From Glo-17 sp964637835 (GTDB lineage: Bacteria > Krumholzibacteriota > Krumholzibacteriia > LZORAL124-64-63): a DNA stretch of 64,000 nucleotides. Shown piece after piece: positions 7,772 to 18,000 of the stretch. The translations under genes were made by a program, and so were the position numbers. The stretch lies in NCBI GenBank assembly GCA_964637835.1, contig CAZWYF010000010.1, forward strand, positions 25,542-89,541, read 5' to 3'. Under the pieces are notes generated by a model, which was given only the letters and a program-made list of their open reading frames with translations, did not search any database and had not been told where the DNA came from. Numbering within the stretch: position 1 is the stretch's first letter; every line of letters starts with the position of its first letter.

Positions 7772-8935
7772 ATGGCCGACCGCACGGTCACCACCAGCAG
7801 CGCCTCCGGCGCACGCGACGCCGGCCACCTCTGGCAGGCGCTCGAGCTCGCCGCGCGGACCCCTGCGCGCGCGTGGCCCAACCCCCCCGTGGGGGCCCTG
7901 GTGGTCCAGGGCGAGTCGGTGGTCGGTCGCGGGGCGCACCATGGCGCGGGGACGCCCCACGCCGAGCGCCTGGCCCTCGCCGAGGCCGGCGCGGCCGCCC
8001 GTGGCGCCTCCCTCTACTGCACGCTCGAGCCCTGCCATCACCACGGCCGCACGCCGCCCTGCACCGAGGCGATCCTCGCCGCCGGCATCGCCCGCGTGGT
8101 GGTGGGCGTGCGGGACCGCAACCCGGTGGCGGCCGGAGGGCTGGATGCCCTGCGGGCCGCCGGCGTCCAGGTGAGCGTGGCCGGGGGCCGGATCGCGGCC
8201 GCCTGCCTGGACCTGGTCTGGCCCTTCGTGACCACGGACGCCTTCGCGCGGCCGTACGTGGAGCTGAAGACCGCCGTGAGCCTGGACGGCCGCTTCGCCG
8301 GCCCGGACGACCCCGCCGGCCGTCCCGTCTACCTGACCGGTCCGGCTGCCCGCGAGGCGGTGCACCGGCGCCGGCGCTGGGCGGACGTGGTCCTGGTGGG
8401 GGCGGGGACGGCACGGCAGGACAGCCCGCGGCTCGATACGCGCCTGGTGCCGGAGGACGCCGCGCTCCCCGCCGCCCCCCCGCTGGCTGGCGTGGTGGCG
8501 GGTCCGGGGCAGGCGCCGGCCCTCGCCCGGGACCACTGGCTGCTCCTGCGGCCGGCCGGGGCGGAGGGCCATGCGCCGGCCGGCGCCGAGGTGGTGCCCT
8601 GTGCGGCGGGCGCCGGCGGTGCCGATCCGGCCGGCGTGCTGGCCGCCTGCGCCGGGCGCGGCCTGCACGCGGTGCTGCTGGAGTGCGGTCCGCGCCTGGC
8701 GGCGGCGTTCCTGGCGGCCGGGCTGGTGGACCGCTGGTGCGCCTGGGCCGCGCCCGTGGTGCTCGGCGGCGGCCCCACCTGGCCGGAGCGCTTCGCCGCG
8801 CCGGCGGGTCGCTGGCACCTGACGCGGACCGAGGTCGTGGGGCCCGACCTGCTGACGGTCCATGATCGCGACGACTTCGCCGGCATCCTGCAGACCCTGA
8901 GCGGACCGGCGGCCCAGCCGTGGGAGGCGCCCTGA
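7772..8935 (+). CDS. ribD: bifunctional riboflavin biosynthesis deaminase/reductase RibD
   Basis: RibD carries out the second and third steps of riboflavin synthesis from GTP: deamination of the pyrimidine and NADPH-dependent reduction of the ribosyl side chain. The 387-residue protein has the N-terminal cytidine-deaminase-like zinc site His63-Ala-Glu65 and PC88...PPC97 (EPCHHHGRTPPC), then the reductase domain starting at about 150 (PYVELKTAVSLDGRFA; VLVGAGTARQDSPRLDTR). Length is close to the usual 360-380. The ATG at 7772 (MADRTVTT) is chosen because the longer in-frame start at 7598 would lie inside the FMN riboswitch. The stop overlaps the ribE start (TGATG). Expression should fall when FMN is plentiful. 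Confidence 0.95.
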   Translation: MADRTVTTSSASGARDAGHLWQALELAARTPARAWPNPPVGALVVQGESVVGRGAHHGAGTPHAERLALAEAGAAARGASLYCTLEPCHHHGRTPPCTEAILAAGIARVVVGVRDRNPVAAGGLDALRAAGVQVSVAGGRIAAACLDLVWPFVTTDAFARPYVELKTAVSLDGRFAGPDDPAGRPVYLTGPAAREAVHRRRRWADVVLVGAGTARQDSPRLDTRLVPEDAALPAAPPLAGVVAGPGQAPALARDHWLLLRPAGAEGHAPAGAEVVPCAAGAGGADPAGVLAACAGRGLHAVLLECGPRLAAAFLAAGLVDRWCAWAAPVVLGGGPTWPERFAAPAGRWHLTRTEVVGPDLLTVHDRDDFAGILQTLSGPAAQPWEAP

Positions 8936-9656
8936 TGTTCACCGGCCTGATCCGCGAGATCGGCACCCTGCGCCGGATCACCGGCGGCCGGGATCTCAGC
9001 CGGCTGGTCATTGGCGCGCCGCGCACCGCGGCCAGCGTGGCTCCCGGCGACAGCCTGGCCGTCAACGGCATCTGCCTGACGGTGACCGCCACCGGCGGCG
9101 GCGCCGTCACCGTGGAGGCCGCCGCCGAGACGCGGCGGATCACCACGTTGCGCCGCTGGCGGAGCGGTCGTCGGTTACACCTGGAGCCCGCCCTGCGTGC
9201 GGGGCAGGCCCTGGATGGTCACCTGGTGCTCGGCCACGTGGACGGCGTGGGCCGGATCGCGGCGGTGCGCCGTCAGGGCGAGAGCCTCTTCCTGACCGTC
9301 CACTGCGGCGAGCACCTGGCGGGCTGGCTCATGCCCAAGGGCTCGGTGGCCGTGGACGGGGTCTCGCTCACCGTGGACGCCGGTCCGCACCGCGACCGCT
9401 TCACCTGCAACCTCATCCCGCACACCCTGCAGTGGACCGACTTCGCCCGCGCCCGCGTGGGCCGCGAGGTGAACCTGGAGATGGACGTGCTGGTCAAGGC
9501 CGCGCGTACCGGTCGTTCCGGCGCCGCGCTGGCCGGCCTCGCCGGCGCCGGCGATCCCCCGGGCGCGGGGTCCGCCATGCGTTCCGAGAAGGGCAGCGTC
9601 CGCTCGCTGACCTCCATCCTCGACCGCGGCTTCGGCCGCAAGACAAGGCGCAACCG

Positions 9657-9660
<4 letters not shown>
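8935..9660 (+). CDS. ribE: riboflavin synthase alpha subunit
   Basis: This enzyme dismutates two 6,7-dimethyl-8-ribityllumazine molecules to riboflavin and the pyrimidine donor. The 241-residue product begins with the canonical MFTGLI and shows the two lumazine-binding repeats: GDSLAVNGICLTV in the first (about 40-52) and LDGHLVLGHVDGVG plus GSVAVDGVSLTVD in the second. It is about 25-30 residues longer than most homologues because of a Gly/Ala/Ser-rich stretch after residue 195; the end (LTSILDRGFGRK) still resembles the family's C-terminal helix. The ATG at 8935 shares a base with the ribD stop, and its own stop overlaps the ribBA start, so the order ribD-ribE-ribBA is translationally coupled. 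The gene is called ribE in this naming and ribC in E. coli. Confidence 0.95.
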
Positions 9661-10898
<1,238 letters not shown>

Positions 10899-10923
10899 CC
10901 GCAAGGCGAGCCGAGGAGACGAG

Positions 10924-11415
10924 ATGGGCAAGACCTTCGAGGGCAGCTTCGATGCGCGCGGCACGCAGATCGCCGTGGTCGCCAGTCGCTTCAACGATTT
11001 CTTCACCCGCGAGCTGGTGGATGGTGCGCTGGATTGCCTGCGGCGGCACGGCGTCCGCGATGAGCAGGTGGACACCTGCTGGGTGCCCGGCGGCTGGGAG
11101 GTGCCCCTGGCGGCCAAGCGTTTCGCGCAGACCGGTCGCTACGCGGCGGTGATCTGCCTGAGCTGCATCATCCAGGGCGACACCCCGCACTTCCACTACG
11201 TGTCCAGCGAGGTGAGCAAGGGCATCGCGCACGTGAGCTTCGAGGCGGACATCCCGGTGATCTTCGGGGTGGTGACGGCCGAGACCATCGACCAGGCCAT
11301 CGAGCGCGCGGGCACCAAGGCCGGCAACAAGGGCTTCGACGCCGCCCTGACCGCCCTGGAGATGATCGACCTCTTCGCACGCATCGACGCCGACGAGCCC
11401 GGCACCGACGCCTGA
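10924..11415 (+). CDS. ribH: 6,7-dimethyl-8-ribityllumazine synthase
   Basis: Lumazine synthase condenses the butanone phosphate with the ribitylaminopyrimidine, and usually forms pentamers or 60-mer shells. The 163-residue product has SRFNDFFTRELVDGA, the PGGWEVPL motif (55-62) and IIQGDTPHFHYV with the catalytic histidine at about 89, all in family positions. A Shine-Dalgarno GAGGAGA lies about 4 bases before ATG 10924. It sits 25 bp after ribBA and is the last dedicated riboflavin gene of the operon. The length is normal for the family, with a short acidic tail (DADEPGTDA). Confidence 0.95.
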   Translation: MGKTFEGSFDARGTQIAVVASRFNDFFTRELVDGALDCLRRHGVRDEQVDTCWVPGGWEVPLAAKRFAQTGRYAAVICLSCIIQGDTPHFHYVSSEVSKGIAHVSFEADIPVIFGVVTAETIDQAIERAGTKAGNKGFDAALTALEMIDLFARIDADEPGTDA

Positions 11416-11450
11416 GTCGGCGGCCGCCGCCTGGCCCGGCGTCGCCGACC

Positions 11451-11479
11451 TTGCGAGCCGCGGCGCCGTGCGTCATACT
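11451..11479 (+). promoter_or_regulatory. candidate sigma70-type promoter before nusB
   Basis: TTGCGA (11451-11456) and CATACT (11474-11479) are 17 bp apart in the 148-bp gap between ribH and nusB. It could let nusB be expressed when the FMN riboswitch shuts the operon. The match is moderate. Confidence 0.35.
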
Positions 11480-11563
11480 CCCGGGCGTCCGCGCCGCCGC
11501 CGGCGGCGCGGACGCCGTGCTCCCGACTCCCCGGGCCCTGGCCCGGCTTCCGGAAAGGCCGAC

Positions 11564-12022
11564 GTGGGCAAGCGCAGCAAGGGACGCGCGCTGCTGCTGC
11601 AGGCGCTTTACGCCTCGCGACTCAGTGGCCGCGACCTCACCGACTGTCTCGAGGACCAGCTCGACCGCCGCGATTCCGCGGACGAGACCGCCGTCTTCGC
11701 CCGGGCGCTGGCGCGCAAGCTGGTCGGTCACGGTCCGGCGGCCGAGAAGTCGCTCGGCCCGCTCCTGGCCAACTGGGATCTCGCACGCGTGGGCCTGCTC
11801 GAGCGCCTGATCCTCACGCTGGCCCTGGTGGAGCTGCGGCAGAGCCCGGAGGTGCCGCCGCGGGTGGTGGTCAACGAGGCCTGCGAGCTGGCGCGGCAGT
11901 TCTGCACCGAGGAGGCGGTGAAGTTCGTCAACGGCGTGCTCGATCGCGCGGCCGCGCGCGAACTGCACGGCGACCCGGGCGATCCGGGCGACCCGGGCGA
12001 CCAGCAGGTGGACCGATCGTGA
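11564..12022 (+). CDS. nusB: transcription antitermination factor NusB
   Basis: NusB works with NusE (S10) in antitermination of rRNA operons. The 152-residue product begins with KRSKGRALLLQALYASRLSG, contains WDLARVGLLERLILTLALVEL and ends its domain in VVVNEACELARQFCTEEAVKFVNGVLDRAA, all typical NusB helices. GTG 11564 is chosen because GGAAAGG lies 5 bases upstream and homology begins right after it; an upstream ATG at 11468 would add an Arg/Pro-rich leader unlike the family. The C-terminal tail is a GDP tripeptide repeat built from 9-bp direct repeats (11969-12002). ribH-nusB adjacency is widespread in bacteria. The stop overlaps the next start (GTGA). Confidence 0.93.
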   Translation: MGKRSKGRALLLQALYASRLSGRDLTDCLEDQLDRRDSADETAVFARALARKLVGHGPAAEKSLGPLLANWDLARVGLLERLILTLALVELRQSPEVPPRVVVNEACELARQFCTEEAVKFVNGVLDRAAARELHGDPGDPGDPGDQQVDRS

Positions 12023-12807
12023 GGCAGTCCACGCCGCAGCACTGGCAGGACTTCTGGGAAGAGGCCGACCGCCACGGACTGCAGGACGTCTACGACAACG
12101 ATGGCCGCCTGGTCCGAGAGATCACCGGCCTGGGCGACCTGCGCGGCAAGCTCATCCTCGAGGTGGGCGCGGGCACCGGCCGTGATGCGGTGACGCTCGC
12201 CCGGGCCGGCGCCGAGGTCGTCACGCTGGATTACGTCGCCGGTTCGCTGCGATTGACCCAGCGGGCCGCGAGCGACGCGGACCAGCCCGTGGCGCCGGTG
12301 TGCGGCGATGGCCTGGGCATGCCCTTCGCCGACGGTACCTTCGACGTGGTCTTCCACCAGGGCCTGCTCGAGCACTTCCGCGACCCCATGCCGCTGCTGC
12401 GCGAGAACGTCCGCGTGCTCCGGCCCGGTGGGGCGCTGGTGGTGGACGTGCCCCAGACCTACCACTACTACACGCTGGGCAAGCAGCTGCTCATCCGGCT
12501 GGGGAAGTGGTTCGCGGGCTGGGAGACCCAGTTCACCGTGGCCGAGCTGGAGGCGCTGATGCGGAGCGCGGGCACGGACATCCAGCGCAGCTACGGCGAC
12601 TGGATGGTGCCCGGCCTGTGGTACCGCGCCCTGCGCAAGGTGGTGCTGCGGCGCGCGGGACGTCGCCTGCCGAAGTATCCGGAACCGATCTGGCCGTTCG
12701 GCGCCCTGGGCCGCGGCTGGCGGCGCGCCTTCGGCCGCACGCGCCTGGCGCTCTACACCACCCCGACCATCGGTGTGATCGGCCGCAAGCGCGGGAGCGG
12801 TGCGTGA
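12019..12807 (+). CDS. class I SAM-dependent methyltransferase
   Basis: The 262-residue product has a Rossmann methyltransferase core: motif I LILEVGAGTGRDAV (about 44-57), an acidic residue at the end of strand 2 (TLDYVAGS), CGDGLGMPFADGTFDVVFHQGLLEH (motifs II/III region, about 95-120) and RVLRPGGALVVDVP (about 133-146). The substrate cannot be read from sequence. The C-terminal part (YHYYTLGKQLLIRLGKWFAGWETQFT) resembles UbiE/Coq5- and glycan-associated methyltransferases. It starts in a GTGA overlap with nusB and ends in a GTGA overlap with a GT4 glycosyltransferase, so a role in a glycan or glycolipid pathway is a reasonable inference. Confidence 0.85.
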   Translation: MRQSTPQHWQDFWEEADRHGLQDVYDNDGRLVREITGLGDLRGKLILEVGAGTGRDAVTLARAGAEVVTLDYVAGSLRLTQRAASDADQPVAPVCGDGLGMPFADGTFDVVFHQGLLEHFRDPMPLLRENVRVLRPGGALVVDVPQTYHYYTLGKQLLIRLGKWFAGWETQFTVAELEALMRSAGTDIQRSYGDWMVPGLWYRALRKVVLRRAGRRLPKYPEPIWPFGALGRGWRRAFGRTRLALYTTPTIGVIGRKRGSGA

Positions 12808-13937
12808 GGATCCTGGCGGTCAACTGGCGCGACATCGGCGACCCCCTCGGCGGCGGCGCCGAGCAGCACCTGCACCACATCCTGGCCGGGGCGGTCGCGG
12901 CGGGCCACGAGGTGGAGCTGGTCTGCTCCGGTCACGCCGACGCGCCAGCCGACGACGTGATCGACGGCGTCCGCATCCGGCGCCGGGGGGACTGGCGGGT
13001 GGCCAACCTGATCCTGCCGTGGGTGGTCCGCCGCCGCCTGCGCCAGGAGCGCTGGGACCTGCTGGTGGAAGACATCAACAAGATCCCCTTCTACACGCCG
13101 CTCTACGCCGGCGAGGTGCCGGTCCTCGCCGTGGTGCCCCACCTCTTCGGTCGCACCATCTACCGCGAGGCCAACCCCCTGGTGGCCACCTACGTGTGGT
13201 CGGGCGAGTGGCCGCTGGCGCGCGTCTACCGCGATGCCTGGTTCGAGGTCATCAGCCCCTCCACCGCGGACGACCTCGTCGCCCGCGGCCTGCCTCGCGA
13301 GCGCATCCGCACCATCTACTGCGGCCTCGACCACGCGCGTTTCGCGCTGGCCGATCCCCCGCCGCGTGCGGAGCAGCCGCTGGTGGTATGCTGGTCGCGC
13401 CTGCGCCGCTACAAGAGCACCGACGTGGCCATCCGCGCGTTCGCCGAGATCCGTGCCGAGCTGCCCACGGCCCGCATGCTCGTCATGGGCCGTGGCCCGG
13501 ACGAGGCGCGCCTGCGCCGGCTCACCGCCGGCCTGGGATTGCAGGAGCACGTGGCGTTCACCGGCCATCTGCCCTGGGAGGATCTCGTGCGCACCCTCCA
13601 CCGGGCCCACGTCTTCCTCAACCCGAGCCCCAAGGAGGGCTGGGGCCTGACGGTGGTCGAGGCCAACCAGTGCGGCGTGCCGGTGGTGGCCAGCGACCGT
13701 CCCGGCCTGCGGGACTCGGTGCGCCATGACCAGACCGGCCTGCTCGTGCCCTACGGCGACGCCCACGCCATGGCCCAGTCGGCCCTGCGCCTGCTCCACG
13801 ACCCCGATCTGTGGGCCTGCTTCAGCGAGGCCGCCCGCACCTGGGCCGGAGGGTTCAGCTGGCCCCGCTGCGTGGCCGAATCCCTCGACCTCTTCGCCCA
13901 GGTCGCGGCCACCGGCCGCGGGGGAGGTGCCCCGTGA
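12804..13937 (+). CDS. glycosyltransferase family 4
   Basis: The 377-residue product is a GT-B retaining glycosyltransferase of the GT4 type. It opens with RILAVNWRDIGDPLGGGAEQHLHHIL, the glycine-rich acceptor loop, and its C-terminal nucleotide-sugar domain has RLRRYKSTDVAIRAFA, LVMGRGPDEARLRRL and the EX7E motif in PSPKEGWGLTVVEANQCGVPVV. GTG 12804 overlaps the methyltransferase stop (GTGA); longer open frames upstream are shadows. The substrate is unknown; the next gene, a UPF0104 membrane protein, and the methyltransferase form a three-gene unit with it that probably makes or modifies an envelope glycan or glycolipid. Confidence 0.9.
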   Translation: MRILAVNWRDIGDPLGGGAEQHLHHILAGAVAAGHEVELVCSGHADAPADDVIDGVRIRRRGDWRVANLILPWVVRRRLRQERWDLLVEDINKIPFYTPLYAGEVPVLAVVPHLFGRTIYREANPLVATYVWSGEWPLARVYRDAWFEVISPSTADDLVARGLPRERIRTIYCGLDHARFALADPPPRAEQPLVVCWSRLRRYKSTDVAIRAFAEIRAELPTARMLVMGRGPDEARLRRLTAGLGLQEHVAFTGHLPWEDLVRTLHRAHVFLNPSPKEGWGLTVVEANQCGVPVVASDRPGLRDSVRHDQTGLLVPYGDAHAMAQSALRLLHDPDLWACFSEAARTWAGGFSWPRCVAESLDLFAQVAATGRGGGAP

Positions 13938-14938
13938 CGCTCGCGGTGGTGCGTCCACGGACCCGCGCGCGGCTGGTCTTCCTGCTCAAGCTCGCCGTCA
14001 GCGTGACGTTGCTGGGGTTCGTGCTCTCGCGCCTGTCCTGGGTGGAGGTGCGCCAGGCGCTCATCGATCCGCGGTGGCCCTGGCTGCTGGCGGCCCTCGG
14101 CGTCTACGCCATCTCGGCCTGGGGCGGCGCCATGCAGTGGACCTGGATCCTGCGGGCGGCGGGCCTGCCCACGCCGGCGGCGGAGGTGCGGCGACTCTAC
14201 TTCATCGGGCTCTTCTTCAACAACTTCCTGCCCGCGAACATCGGCGGCGATGCGTACAAGGTGGTGGACCTGGGGCGGCGAGAGGGCTGCGCGGGCCGCG
14301 TCTTCTGCGCCACGCTGCTGGACCGGCTGGTGAGCCTGAGCGCCCTGACCATCTTCGCCGTGACGGCCGCAGGCGTCTGCCGGCTGGCGGGGCTATCGCT
14401 GCCGCGTGCCGCCTGGGCCCTGGCCGCGGTGCTCGCCATCCTCGGCGTGGCCCTGGCCCTGCTGGTCAGCCGCCGGCTCGGGGCGCGGCTGCCCGGCTGG
14501 CTGCGGCGGCTGCGCCTGTCGCTGCTGGCGCGTCAGGCGGAGACGGCCGCGCGCGAGTTCGGCGTCTACCGCGAGCGCCTGCCCTGGCTCGGCCGCATCT
14601 TCCTGTTCAGCGTGGGGGTGCAGACCCTGCGCGTGCTGGTGCATCTGCTGGTGGCCTGGGGGCTGCGGCTGGACCCCGGGCCGGGACAGATCGCCCAGCT
14701 CGCGGTGCTGGTGCCGCTGCTGGCGCTGAGCCTCACGCTGCCGATCACCGTCAACGGCATCGGCCTGCGCGAGACCGTGACCACGGCGTTGCTGGTGCAC
14801 ACGGGGATGGCCGCCAGCGACCTGGTGGCCATGGAGCTGACGGCATTCCTGGTCATGGTGCTCTTCAGCCTCACCGGCGGCCTGCTCTGGTGGCGCCGCC
14901 GCGGCCTGGTCTCCGCGCCACGGGCCGGCCGGGCCTGA
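13934..14938 (+). CDS. UPF0104 / lysylphosphatidylglycerol-synthase-type transmembrane protein
   Basis: The 334-residue protein has seven or eight hydrophobic helices and the family signature LYFIGLFFNNFLPANIGGDAYKV (about 96-118), then LDRLVSLSAL and, near the end, LTLPITVNGIGLRETV. Members resemble the membrane half of MprF, which flips aminoacylated lipids, and several are encoded beside glycosyltransferases. There is no soluble aminoacyl-transfer domain, so a flippase-like or lipid-handling role is only inferred. GTG 13934 overlaps the GT4 stop (GTGA). It is the last gene before a hairpin (14965-15001) and a new promoter. Confidence 0.85.
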   Translation: MTLAVVRPRTRARLVFLLKLAVSVTLLGFVLSRLSWVEVRQALIDPRWPWLLAALGVYAISAWGGAMQWTWILRAAGLPTPAAEVRRLYFIGLFFNNFLPANIGGDAYKVVDLGRREGCAGRVFCATLLDRLVSLSALTIFAVTAAGVCRLAGLSLPRAAWALAAVLAILGVALALLVSRRLGARLPGWLRRLRLSLLARQAETAAREFGVYRERLPWLGRIFLFSVGVQTLRVLVHLLVAWGLRLDPGPGQIAQLAVLVPLLALSLTLPITVNGIGLRETVTTALLVHTGMAASDLVAMELTAFLVMVLFSLTGGLLWWRRRGLVSAPRAGRA

Positions 14939-14964
14939 GCCGGCCGTCCGTGGCGGGAACCCCT

Positions 14965-15001
14965 CGGCCCCGGGGGCGTTCCAGCGCCCGTTCGGGGGCC
15001 G
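14965..15001 (+). terminator. GC-rich hairpin after the UPF0104 gene
   Basis: CGGCCCC (14965-14971) pairs with GGGGCCG (14995-15001), and an inner GGGCG/CGCCC helix (14974-14978 with 14985-14989) continues the stem. A short TTCTTG follows, not a full T-run. Its position just before a promoter fits an operon terminator, but the lack of a U-tract leaves this uncertain. Confidence 0.4.
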
Positions 15002-15010
15002 CGCCGGTTC

Positions 15011-15039
15011 TTGTGGCCGTTTCGGGCGTGTGTTACCTT
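15011..15039 (+). promoter_or_regulatory. sigma70-type promoter of the surface-glycan cluster
   Basis: TTGTGG (15011-15016) and TACCTT (15034-15039) are separated by 17 bp; the -10 is identical to that of the riboflavin promoter at 7520. Initiation near 15046 gives a leader of about 43 bases with AGGGGA before the GTG at 15089. All genes from 15089 to 33099 run in one direction with little spacing, so this may drive the whole cluster. Confidence 0.6.
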
Positions 15040-15088
15040 CTGCCGCCTGAAGTTCCCGTGAAATGATCGCTTAAGTTAGGGGAACCCC

Positions 15089-18000
15089 GTGACGCCAGCT
15101 CCTCTGGCCCGTCCCTGGTACCGCCGCCCGGATCTCTGGCTGCCGCTGGCCGTGCTGGCCGCCGCCCTGGCGGTCTACACCGCCACCCTCGGGCCCACCA
15201 TCGATTTCTGGGACACCGCCGAATACGTCACCGTCAGCCACATCGTGGGCGTGCCGCACCAGCCGGGCACGCCGCTCTACGTGCTGGTGGGGCGGGTCTT
15301 CGACGTGCTGCTGGGCCAGCCGGAGATCAGCGAACCCTCGTACCGCTCGGCCTGGGCGGTCAACGTGATGTCGGCCCTGTTCAGCGCGCTGGCCGTGATG
15401 ATGGTCTACCTGATCGTCGTCCGGGTGGCCCGCCGCAACGACCCGGACGCGGGCTGGCTCGCCCGGGCCGGCGGACTGACGGGCGCCGTCTTCCTGATGT
15501 TCAGCGATACCTTCTGGAACAACGCCATCGAGGCCGAGGTCTACGGCCTGGCCGCGTTCATGATGGCCATGCTGACCTGGCTGGCCCTGGTCTGGTACGA
15601 GCACCGCCGCGAGCCCCGCTCCAAGTGGGGCCTGTTGCTGCTCATCTATCTCTGCGGACTGGGCGTCGGGTTCCACCTCGGCTCGCTCCTGGTCTTCCCG
15701 GCGTTCTTCTACCTGGTGTGGATGTCCACCGACCGGCGCCTGCCGGTGCTGGACCTGACCCTGGTGGGCGTGGGCATCGCTCTCTTCCTGTCCTCGACCA
15801 CCTACGTGACCGACCCCACGGTGCTGCTGACCCTGCTGATCCTCTACACCCTGGGCTGCCTGCTGCGCGCGGCGTGGCCGCAGATCCTGCACCTGGCCGG
15901 CCGGCGCGATCCCGACGGCATGGTCTGGCGGCCGTTCGCCCTCTACGGCCTGTTGCTCTTCGTGGCCGGCCTCACCGTGCACGTGGTGCTGATGATCCGG
16001 GCGGGGGCGGTGCCCGAGCCCGCCATCAACCAGACCGTGCCGCAGGACTTCGCCACCCTCATGGACGTGCTGCGGCGCACCCAGTATCCGCCCATCAACC
16101 CGCTGGAGCGGCAGGCCGACCTCTGGTTCCAGCTCGGCTACTACTGGGAATTCTTCCTGCGCCAGTTCTCCTTCCTGCCAGAGGTCGACGGCGGCTCGCT
16201 CAACCGCTTCGCCGACCGGGCCTCGGTGCTCCTGCTCCCGCTGGGCCTGGCCCTGGTCGGACTGCTGCACACCGCGGTGCGCACGCGGCCGCTGGTGTGG
16301 CTGCTGGTGCTCGGCTACCTGATCAACGCCGACGGCCTGACGCTCTACCTGAACTTCACCGACCACGAGGTGCGCGAGCGCGACTACTTCTACTTCGCGG
16401 CCTTCCTCTACACCGCCGTGTTCAGCGGGCTGGGCGCCGCGGCGCTCCTGCGGTGGACCAGCGGACCGCTGGGCCCGTCGCTCGAAAGGCTCGAGCGAGC
16501 CTCCATGAACTGGCCCCCGGGGCGTCCGTTCCATCCGCTGGGGTTCGTGTTCAAGGTGTCGTTCGCGCTGGCGGTGGCCGTGGTGGGAGTGGCCATCCTC
16601 CCGGAAGCCGCGGAGACTCGCTGGGCCGCGCTCTTCGTCTTCGGCGGCCTGTTCCTCGGACTGGGCCTGTCGCCCTGGGTGCGCAGCCTGGCGCGGAGCG
16701 ACGACCAGGCGCCGCCGGCCTGGAACGAGAGGTCCTGGCCCTGGCGCCTGGGCATGGGGGCGGCGCTGGCGGCGGCGGTGCTGGCCGGTCTGGGCCTGGT
16801 GACGCTGATCAGCAACGGGAGCAATCCGGTCTTCGCCGGCGTCCTCTACCTCTTCACCTTCGGCGGCCTGTTCCTCGGCTATGGCGAGCGCCGGGAGGGA
16901 CCGCGGGAGTTGCCGGAGCCGCAGTGGCCGGAGCCGGTGCGCGCGGACTGGCTGAGCCTGGTGGCCGCGGTGGCCATCATCGGCCTGGCGGCGCTGCCGG
17001 CCGTCGGCGCCCTGGACTCCCGCTGGCACGACAAGTGGTTCACCCACGACCGCAGCGAGAATCGCATCGCCTACGAGTACGCCTACAACATCCTGGCCGG
17101 CCTGGACGAGAACGCCATCATCTTCACCAATGGCGACAACGACACGTTCCCCATCTGGTACCTGCAGGAGGTGGAGCGCTTCCGCCGGGATGTCTCGGTG
17201 GTCAACCTGTCGCTGGTGAACCTGGGCTGGTACGTCAAGCAGCTCAAGCGGTTCGACCCGCCGGTGCCCATGACCTACACCGATGCGGAGATCGATGAGC
17301 TGCGCCCGGTGGGCTACCGGGATCAGGAGACCGGCGAGCTGGTGGTGGTCATGGTCCGCGAGTACGTGGTCAAGGACATCATCGATGCCAACCGCGCCAG
17401 CACGACCCCCCGGCCGGTGTTCTTCGCGGTCACCATCCCGCGGGAGAACATGGAGCGGTACCATGCCTTCCTGCAGATGGAGGGTCTGGCCTACCGCCTC
17501 ACCGAGCAGCGCGCGGCCGACGGCATCCCCGAGACCGATCCCGACCGTCTGCTGGCCAACGTCTACGGCGCCTACAAGTTCGACGCCCTGACCACCGGCG
17601 ATACCCGGGAGCGCAAGCGGCGCTTCGACCAGATGGCCGGCTGGACCGGCGACCGGCCCCGTCACGAGCGGCTCACCGGCGTGGACGCGCCCCTGCCGGT
17701 GGACTACTGGCAGCTGCTCGAGCTGCTCGGCGACCGGCGCGACGACGTCTACATCGACGGCGACACCCGCAACCTGCTGGGCAACTACCCCGCCTCCATC
17801 GCCCGGGCGGGCTTCCGCTACCTGGCCGGCGCGGAGGAACTGCGCCTGGAGGACGGCAGCTTCCGTGCCAGCGACGACGAGCTCTACGACCACTACACCG
17901 GCATGGCCCTGCTCTGCTACGAGACGGCCCTGCGCCTGGACCCGTACAGCGCGCTGGTGGCGGCCGGCTATTACCCGTCGCTACTCATCGAGCGCGGCCA

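Noticed and set aside
11969..12002. 9-bp repeats at the nusB 3' end as a CRISPR-like or regulatory array
   Set aside because: They are in frame, encode Gly-Asp-Pro units of the NusB tail, and have no spacers.
15071..17893. 940-residue open frame on the minus strand
   Set aside because: Antisense to the DUF2723 gene, which has clear family motifs; composition is that of a shadow frame.
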